From assembly GCA_945871875.1 (NCBI GenBank), contig CAMBYC010000014.1, positions 1 to 37,150 of the forward strand: a stretch of 37,150 bases of DNA, written 5' to 3'. The position numbers were made by a program, and so were the translations under genes. A model generated the notes under the pieces. That model searched no databases, was not told the origin of the DNA, and was given only the letters and a program-made list of their open reading frames with translations. The stretch comes from Sphingobacterium thalpophilum (GTDB taxonomy: Bacteria > Bacteroidota > Bacteroidia > Chitinophagales > Chitinophagaceae). This document shows, in pieces, positions 31,352 through 37,150 of the stretch (the stretch's first letter is position 1; every line of letters begins with the position of its first letter).

Positions 31352-33985
31352 CTATTGCATTTGCATTCCTTCAGAACCTTCACCACTCTTGTTGTTTTTA
31401 CGCTTGAATAATGACATATCCACTTTACCGAATCTATAGTTGAAATTGAATCTTACCAATCTCCAATCTTGTCTTCTTTCAAAATTTTGAATAAAATATT
31501 CAGATTGAGAGAAATTAGCATTTCTTCGACTTCTAAAAATATCATTTATACTAAGTGATAAAGAGCCTTTTTTATCTTTAAGAAAATCTTTTTTAATTGC
31601 AGCTTCTATATTGTAAAATGGTTTAACATAACCTTGAGCAGTGGTTTGAACAAAACCACCCCAGTTTCCTCCTCCGCCACTGCTTCGACCACCACTTCCG
31701 CCGCCCATACCCCCATAACCTCCACCACCTTGTGGCAATACAGTTTTACTTTGGTATTCACCAGACAATTGAACAGAATAATTTTTGGGTAATTTAATTG
31801 CCATATTCATTTTGGCAAATATGCTCCAAATTGGAGATTGTGGGGCAATTGTTGTAATATTTTGATTATTGATATAAGAGTTGTAAAAATTTACATTTGA
31901 TGTAACATCGAGCCATTTTGCTAAAGGATTTCTTGCAGTAAGTTCCAATCCATAAGATCTGCTATTGTTTGCATTGATATATGTATTAATGATAACATCT
32001 TTACCTTGAACCGAACTCGTTTCTTTAACTTGGTAACGGGTAATCAATTGTTCTGACAATTTCAACCAACTGCTTATTAGTAAATTATGTCCCTTAGGAA
32101 ACCCAATTTGATAAGATAATTCTAATGAATGTGTGAATTCAGGAACCAATCCAGGATTTCCTCTACTAATATTTAATGAATCTGTATAATCAATAAAAGG
32201 CAACAATTGAAAAAAGTTAGGTCTATTTACTCTTCTCGAATAACTCAATTGTAAGTCCTCACTATCATTAACTTTCTGTGTTAAAAATACTGAAGGAAAT
32301 AAACTTAAAGGAAAACTATTTTTAAAAGGAGCATTTGTGGTAAGTAAAGTCCCTTTGTAGGTAGAACTTTCAGCTCTCAAACCAACTTGATAAGAAAAAT
32401 CTTTTCCAATCAAATTTGAATAATTCAGATAACTCGCAAAAACTTGGTCAACATATTTATATTTTGCATTTACAGAAACAATAGGAATCATTTCTCCCGT
32501 AACACTATTTTGTATAAAATTCAAGTTTTCAGAAGTTACATTTCTTATAGCAGCTCTTACACCTGTTTCTAATTTAGATTTGTCTGTATAAACATTTGTA
32601 AAATCTGTTTGGAAGGTTGTGTTTTGTGAAGTACTGCTGCCATTCTGGGTTTGTAAATAAGGATTACCTTTAGGATTTTTTGAACCATCTAACAATTGTG
32701 TAGTAAAACTTCCATCATTTTTGCTGGTAAAAGTAGATAAGTTTAAATCTGAAGTGAGTTCCATCCCAGGTTTCTTGAATAATTTTTTGTAACCTAATGT
32801 AAAATTACTACTATTGAAATTACTATTGCTTAAAGTGGCTCTCTTAGAAAAAGACGATGCAATAATTGATTTTAATGTATCGGTTTGGATGTCAATATTG
32901 TCTGTATTGTTAAAACTACCCTGTGAAGTGCTTCCGGTTAATGACAAAGTGTTTCTGATGTCCATAAAATAATCAACACCACCTCTAACATACATATAAT
33001 AGCCATCTCTTATTGGTGCGTTATTTTGACGGAAAGTAATATTTGGAGTGTAATAATTTTCTTCTCTAATAGATTGTCCAACACCTTTTGATTTACGTTG
33101 GTTAAGCATACTGCTTAATGAGAAGTTCAATTTTCCTTGACGAACATTTATATCTCCACCAGTATTAATTTTTGCTCGTGAATCTACACCGGCTCTAATA
33201 TTTCCGTTATATCCAGTTTTTTTGTTCTTTTTTAACACAATATTTAAGATACCTGCCATTCCACCAGAGGCATCATATTTAGCAGAAGGATTTGTAATTA
33301 CCTCCACACTTGCAATAACATCAGCAGGAATTTGATCTAACGATAAAGTAGTTGGTCTGCCATCAACAAAAATTGTAGGTGAAGCATTACGTAAACTCAC
33401 ATTTCCATCGATATCAACATTCAATCCAGGTATATTTTTCATCAATTCAGTAGCAGATTGTCCAGATGAAATAATATTTTTTTCAACATTAAATATTTTA
33501 CGATCTACCCCCATTTGCATAAAAGGCTTTGAAGCAGTTATTTTGATTTCATCCAATTGCTTGGCATCAACTTGAAGTTTAATATTGCCTAAATCACGAT
33601 CTAAATTATTCATAACCTGTGCGGGGTTTCCACCAGGTTTAATATTAAATGTAAGAGGCTGATCTAAAGCTATATAACCAATTGCACTAATTTTTAATTT
33701 GTATTGTGCAGTAATTGGTAAATTTTCTATTATAAAGTTGCCATTAGATTGGGTTATTTGTGTTGAAACAACAACTTCCTTTCTTTTTTTAGAAACTGTA
33801 TCAAATTTATACTGTATCATTTGGATAGATGCTCCGTCTACTGACTTATTTGTGGAAGCATCAACAATTTTACCGTAAAAACTACCCATTGTATTTCCAC
33901 CTTTACCGTAACCGCCGCCAGAAGGATATTGAGCCTGAACAGAAACAAATAACATCACTAAGACTATCACTAAGAAATAACGCAT
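31352..33985 (-). CDS. Outer-membrane beta-barrel receptor with Gly-rich loop
   Basis: This 877-residue protein has a signal peptide (MRYFLVIVLVMLFVSVQAQ). A carboxypeptidase-regulatory-like domain (about 35-140) and a plug-like part (about 150-255; IFVDGRPTTLSLDQIP and SGGMAGILNIVLKK) precede a PF14905-type barrel (about 260-860). It is a paralogue of the 17436-19832 gene, with the same domain order but an expanded body. Two Gly-rich stretches stand out: one just after the signal peptide (SGGGYGKGGN) and one inside the barrel at about 750-777, between strands, likely an external loop. The basic tail (FKRKNNKSGEG) is periplasmic by inference. Substrate unknown. Confidence 0.85.
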   Translation of the reverse strand: MRYFLVIVLVMLFVSVQAQYPSGGGYGKGGNTMGSFYGKIVDASTNKSVDGASIQMIQYKFDTVSKKRKEVVVSTQITQSNGNFIIENLPITAQYKLKISAIGYIALDQPLTFNIKPGGNPAQVMNNLDRDLGNIKLQVDAKQLDEIKITASKPFMQMGVDRKIFNVEKNIISSGQSATELMKNIPGLNVDIDGNVSLRNASPTIFVDGRPTTLSLDQIPADVIASVEVITNPSAKYDASGGMAGILNIVLKKNKKTGYNGNIRAGVDSRAKINTGGDINVRQGKLNFSLSSMLNQRKSKGVGQSIREENYYTPNITFRQNNAPIRDGYYMYVRGGVDYFMDIRNTLSLTGSTSQGSFNNTDNIDIQTDTLKSIIASSFSKRATLSNSNFNSSNFTLGYKKLFKKPGMELTSDLNLSTFTSKNDGSFTTQLLDGSKNPKGNPYLQTQNGSSTSQNTTFQTDFTNVYTDKSKLETGVRAAIRNVTSENLNFIQNSVTGEMIPIVSVNAKYKYVDQVFASYLNYSNLIGKDFSYQVGLRAESSTYKGTLLTTNAPFKNSFPLSLFPSVFLTQKVNDSEDLQLSYSRRVNRPNFFQLLPFIDYTDSLNISRGNPGLVPEFTHSLELSYQIGFPKGHNLLISSWLKLSEQLITRYQVKETSSVQGKDVIINTYINANNSRSYGLELTARNPLAKWLDVTSNVNFYNSYINNQNITTIAPQSPIWSIFAKMNMAIKLPKNYSVQLSGEYQSKTVLPQGGGGYGGMGGGSGGRSSGGGGNWGGFVQTTAQGYVKPFYNIEAAIKKDFLKDKKGSLSLSINDIFRSRRNANFSQSEYFIQNFERRQDWRLVRFNFNYRFGKVDMSLFKRKNNKSGEGSEGMQMQ

Positions 33986-34135
33986 GAATAAATTTTTTAT
34001 ATTAGATGCATTTTATATAAAAAACTTGTAAAACGTTTTTAATATTAATTTTATACAGACAAAAACAACAAATAAAGATGTTTTGTTGAAAAATAGTAAA
34101 GGTCAAAAATGAGTTAGATTGTTTTATAACCTAAT

Positions 34136-34741
34136 TTACTTTATCCAAATTGCTAAAGCCATTTGAAGAAAGCCAATAATTAAACCAAAGAAACCGCCAA
34201 GAAGTTCTAAGAATCGAAACTCTTTAGCCATAATGCTATCAAGAATTTCTTCCATCTTATCTGATGAGAACCCTTTCACTTTATTTTGAACTATTAATTC
34301 TAAATCAAGGTCTTCTTTGAGGTTGCCAGCATATTGCTTCATAAGGATTGGAAATATTATTTCAAATTCGTCCATAAAAGCTGTTTTGAGTGATAATATT
34401 GTTTTCTCACCAATAAACATTGACAACATGGGAAACACTTTTGGAAGCTTTTCCTTTAAAAAAACAGAAAAATGTTCATCTACAGTAGGTAATATCTTTG
34501 CTAAATTATCAGGGCTTGCAATTTTTTCTTCAATATCATTAAAAGACAAAAATTCATCGCTAATTAACTTCCCTAATTTTTCGCCAAACTTCAATTGATG
34601 TTTTGGGAAAATTCCTTGAAAAGTAATTCCCAAAATTTTAATTGGCTTTTTGGGATGAAACAACAGCTTTACTGAAATCCAAGTAGTAAACCATCCAATC
34701 AGAGCAGCATTAACAGGAATAAGTAAAGTGCCAATGTTCAT
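34136..34741 (-). CDS. DUF445 membrane protein
   Basis: I start at the ATG at 34741 (MNIGTLLIPVNAALIGWFTT) because family members begin with a hydrophobic helix there; the earlier ATG at 34798 would add 19 residues. The protein is about 201 residues: an N-terminal membrane segment (about 3-23), the conserved LFHPKKPIKILGITFQGIFP, then FGEKLGKLISDEFLS and long amphipathic helices, and a final hydrophobic segment (FFGLIIGFLQMALAIWI). The domain is found across bacteria without a known activity. It is alone on the minus strand and upstream of tRNA-His on the opposite strand. Confidence 0.82.
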   Translation of the reverse strand: MNIGTLLIPVNAALIGWFTTWISVKLLFHPKKPIKILGITFQGIFPKHQLKFGEKLGKLISDEFLSFNDIEEKIASPDNLAKILPTVDEHFSVFLKEKLPKVFPMLSMFIGEKTILSLKTAFMDEFEIIFPILMKQYAGNLKEDLDLELIVQNKVKGFSSDKMEEILDSIMAKEFRFLELLGGFFGLIIGFLQMALAIWIK

Positions 34742-34881
34742 TTTGCCAATATTTATCACGCAAGTTAATAAAATGTAAGCGTTGAACAGTGTTCTCATCT
34801 AATTTTTGCAATTTAATAATGTGATATAAGTATTTAAATAAGAGAGTTTTAAAATCAATTGAAAGATTTTTCATTATATAT

Positions 34882-34912
34882 TTTGCATTGAACCTATATT
34901 TTATTACTTTTG
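34882..34912 (+). promoter_or_regulatory. Promoter of tRNA-His (-33 TTTG, -7 TACTTTTG)
   Basis: TTTG at 34882-34885 and TACTTTTG at 34905-34912 are separated by exactly 19 bp, the Bacteroidota vegetative promoter arrangement. The predicted transcript start is about 34916, some 16 bases before the tRNA. It is the only promoter in the window with both elements. Confidence 0.75.
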
Positions 34913-34931
34913 TCGCCTAATTCAAGCAAAC

Positions 34932-35006
34932 GGAGGTTGTAGCTCAGTAGGTTAGAGCATCAGATTGTGGTTCTGAGGGTCGTGGGTTCGAGACCCATCA
35001 TCCTCC
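34932..35006 (+). tRNA. tRNA-His (anticodon GTG)
   Basis: The D arm (gctc...gagc), anticodon stem tcaga/tctga with loop TTGTGGT (anticodon GTG at 34967-34969) and T arm (gtggg-TTCGAGA-cccat) are all clear. An extra 5' G (34932) can pair with the C at 35006, the hallmark of tRNA-His. The 3' CCA is not encoded. The acceptor stem (33-39 with 34999-35005) has one non-pairing position, T34937 opposite T35001 (standard positions 5 and 68). Confidence 0.93.
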
Positions 35007-35011
35007 CGTTA

Positions 35012-35043
35012 AAAACTCCTTCCATTGGTAGGAGTTTTTTTTT
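35012..35043 (+). terminator. Intrinsic terminator after tRNA-His
   Basis: aaaactcct (35012-35020) pairs with aggagtttt (35030-35038), followed by a run of T bases to 35043. It ends the single-gene tRNA transcript. Confidence 0.88.
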
Positions 35044-35115
35044 ACCGTTTATCAATTTTTCCCAAATACATCGTTAAATGATTAGCAAATAGATGCATTT
35101 TATCTTGGTTTGCTT

Positions 35116-35123
35116 TAAATTTG
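35116..35123 (+). promoter_or_regulatory. -7 box before the tail-specific protease gene
   Basis: TAAATTTG matches TAnnTTTG. It lies 3 bases before the ATG at 35127 and 27 bases before the ATG at 35151, so it does not settle the start. No TTTG -33 element is evident. Confidence 0.35.
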
Positions 35124-35150
35124 ATTATGTTCGAAAAATTTTTACAATTT

Positions 35151-37150
35151 ATGATGAGTAAGAAATCCATTCCATTAGTATTGGCAGTTGTAGTTGCAGG
35201 GTTGTTAATCGCTTTTTCATCTCTTGGCAACATCAATCCCCCAACCAAATATGAAAAAATATTTCAAGAAGTAGCTGAAATGCTAGAACAAGCACATTAT
35301 AGTCCACATAAAATAGATGATGCTTTTTCAAAAGATATTTTTCAAAAGTTCTTGAAAGAACTAGATCCAGATAAAAACATTTTTTTACAATCAGATATAA
35401 ACGCACTCAAAAAGTATGAATCTCGAATCGATGATGAACTACATGGGGCATCAATTGAGTTTTTTACAGCAGTAAATGCTATTTATCTAAAAAGATTGGC
35501 TGAAGTTAATGTCTATCCTAAAGAAATTCTTTCAACTCCAATGAGTTTTCTGGTTGATGAAAGCATTAATTTAAATTCAGACAAATTGGTATATCCATCA
35601 AGTATCGAGGCTAGAAAAGATGCTTGGAGAAAAAAAATGAAATATTTGTGTTTAGAAAGGTATGCAGACTTGCTAACTTCTCGTGAGCAAAATAAAACCA
35701 CAAAAGATTATGTGGTTAAAACAGACGTTCAGCTTGAAAAAGATGCTCGTGAAAGTGTAATAAAGATAATCAACAGAAATTTTGATCGCCTCAACAAAAA
35801 GTTTACTGAAGAAGAAAAATTTAATGTATTAGTAAATACAATAACTAGTACAATGGATCCTCATACTAACTTTTTTCCACCAATAGAAAAAAGGTATTTT
35901 GATGAGCAAATGAGTGGTCACTTTTATGGCATTGGAGCATCTTTAAGAAATGAAGATGGTAATATAAAAATTGCAACACTTGTAACGGGGAGTCCAGCTT
36001 GGAAATCAAAGCAAGTTCAAGTGGGTGATATTGTTTTGAAAGTAGCACAAGGTGCAGCCGAGCCTGCAGATTTAACTGGTTTTGATACAGAAGATGCAGT
36101 GAAATTGATTAGAGGTAAATTAGGAACTGAAGTTAGATTGACGCTGAAAAAAACTGATGGCAGCACAAAAATAGTGATTCTTATCAGAGATGAAATTGTA
36201 ACAGAAGAAACATTTGCACGCAGTTTAGTAGTTGAATCCAACAATAAAAAGATTGGATTTATTTATTTGCCAGAGTTTTATGCAGATTGGGAGAGACCAA
36301 ATGGTGCAAGATGCGCAATTGACGTTGCAAAAGAAATTATCAAACTAAAAGAACAAAATGTACAAGGAATCATAATGGATTTGCGTAATAATGGCGGTGG
36401 CTCCTTGTATGATGTAGTTCAAATGGTAGGATATTTTATCCAAGATGGTCCAATTGTTCAAGTAAAAGATAGAGATGGAAATCCAAATATTCTTAGAGAT
36501 AGAGACAAGACAATAATGTTTGATGGTCCACTTGCAATTATGGTAAATGAATTCTCTGCTTCAGCTTCTGAAATTTTTGCTGCTGCCATTCAAGATTATA
36601 AGCGTGGTGTTATAATTGGAAGCACTTCTACTTATGGCAAAGGAACTGTTCAAAGAATAATTCCATTAGAGGGAAGCAATAATATTATATCTAACAACAA
36701 CCAAGATTTGGGTACAGTAAAACTTACTTTACAGAAATTTTATAGAATAAATGGGGGTTCAACACAACTGAGAGGAGTTACTCCTGATATTGTAATTCCT
36801 GATCAATTAGAGTATCTCAAATATAGAGAAAAAGACAATCCAGATGCATTAAAGTGGGATGAAATCCAAAAAGCAACTTACACAACATTTAAACCCTTTT
36901 ACGACATAAATGCCATTAAGTCAAATAGTTTACAAAGAATACAATCTAATTCAACATTCAAAGCAATAAAAGAAGGAACTGTTTTGTTAGAGAAAATAAA
37001 CGACAAAGATTATTCACTAAATCTTTTAAAATATAACGAAGAGCAAAAGCAAATTAAAGTTGTTTTGAAGAAAATGGATGATACTTCAAAACTTGCAAAA
37101 CCTTTAGAAATATCACTGTTGCCAATAGACCTTAAAAGATTATCTGAAGA
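35151..37150 (+). CDS. Tail-specific (S41/Prc-type) protease, 3' end outside window
   Basis: The frame runs open to the last base, so the C-terminus is missing; about 666 residues are visible. Numbering uses the ATG at 35151 (MMSKKSIPLVLAVVVAGLLI, a signal anchor); an in-frame ATG at 35127 would add MFEKFLQF. An N-terminal Tsp-type helical domain (about 30-230, with LDPDKNIFLQSD) precedes a PDZ domain (about 245-335; GSPAWKSKQVQVGDIVLKV) and the S41 catalytic domain. The catalytic pair fits E. coli Prc: Ser471 in FSASASEIF and Lys497 in YGKGTVQ. Prc cleaves periplasmic proteins from a C-terminal tail and acts on envelope enzymes. The C-terminal DUF3340-like part is under way at the window end. 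Confidence 0.92.
   Translation, partial: MMSKKSIPLVLAVVVAGLLIAFSSLGNINPPTKYEKIFQEVAEMLEQAHYSPHKIDDAFSKDIFQKFLKELDPDKNIFLQSDINALKKYESRIDDELHGASIEFFTAVNAIYLKRLAEVNVYPKEILSTPMSFLVDESINLNSDKLVYPSSIEARKDAWRKKMKYLCLERYADLLTSREQNKTTKDYVVKTDVQLEKDARESVIKIINRNFDRLNKKFTEEEKFNVLVNTITSTMDPHTNFFPPIEKRYFDEQMSGHFYGIGASLRNEDGNIKIATLVTGSPAWKSKQVQVGDIVLKVAQGAAEPADLTGFDTEDAVKLIRGKLGTEVRLTLKKTDGSTKIVILIRDEIVTEETFARSLVVESNNKKIGFIYLPEFYADWERPNGARCAIDVAKEIIKLKEQNVQGIIMDLRNNGGGSLYDVVQMVGYFIQDGPIVQVKDRDGNPNILRDRDKTIMFDGPLAIMVNEFSASASEIFAAAIQDYKRGVIIGSTSTYGKGTVQRIIPLEGSNNIISNNNQDLGTVKLTLQKFYRINGGSTQLRGVTPDIVIPDQLEYLKYREKDNPDALKWDEIQKATYTTFKPFYDINAIKSNSLQRIQSNSTFKAIKEGTVLLEKINDKDYSLNLLKYNEEQKQIKVVLKKMDDTSKLAKPLEISLLPIDLKRLSE

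Noticed and set aside
35042-35248. 68-codon minus-strand frame over the protease start
   Set aside because: It is antisense to the protease signal anchor and the tRNA terminator, with no recognisable family.

Overview
The window looks like a chromosomal segment of a low-GC Bacteroidota bacterium, most likely of the Chitinophagaceae or a near relative. The evidence is a surface protein with a type IX secretion (T9SS) C-terminal tail, three TonB-type outer-membrane receptors with carboxypeptidase-regulatory N-terminal domains, the gene run miaB - sigma-54 activator - lptE - secG, signal peptides ending in A-Q or F-T-Q, and promoter boxes of the Bacteroidota type (TAnnTTTG). No phage, transposase, CRISPR or antibiotic-resistance gene was seen.

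Layout. 1-2977: the 3' part of a large repetitive T9SS-exported adhesin, noticeably richer in GC than the rest, followed by a 65-residue protein that is almost only a signal peptide plus a P-L-D-G-G / hydrophobic / basic tail. 3084-3668: LURP-one/scramblase-like protein. 3763-9429: a secreted glutaminase-A-family (DUF4965) enzyme divergent from a DNA-binding-domain-only AraC regulator, then a TonB-dependent receptor. 9563-12367 (minus): mltG, a YihY/BrkB membrane protein and a creatininase-family hydrolase, closely packed. 12429-17116 (minus): miaB, sigma-54 activator, lptE, an acidic TPR-like protein and secG, closed by an intrinsic terminator. 17436-20425: a beta-barrel receptor and an unknown helical protein with its own terminator.

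20426-21258 is an 833-base gene-free stretch containing several hairpins and a striking array of 21-bp modules organised as an 84-bp tandem repeat, with GCGG cores repeating almost exactly every 21 bp. I consider it the best candidate for something undescribed here. 21259-24333 is a PVC-type c-haem protein. 24394-27110 (minus) holds a small conserved protein and a two-gene Fe-S/membrane electron-transfer unit. 27165-34741 holds a PyrR-like phosphoribosyltransferase, a DUF2279 protein, a phosphohexomutase, a protein-isoaspartate methyltransferase, a third beta-barrel receptor and a DUF445 membrane protein. 34932-35006 is tRNA-His with a clear promoter and terminator, and the window ends inside a tail-specific (S41) protease.

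Most genes are housekeeping or envelope genes: peptidoglycan synthesis (MltG), LPS export (LptE), Sec translocation (SecG), tRNA modification (MiaB), periplasmic proteolysis (Prc) and outer-membrane uptake. The novelty is mainly between genes: the 21-bp array, heptanucleotide repeats at three intergenic sites (two of which run into gene ends), and promoter boxes that abut start codons and suggest leaderless or nearly leaderless mRNAs. All family assignments come from reading the sequences by eye, without database searches.
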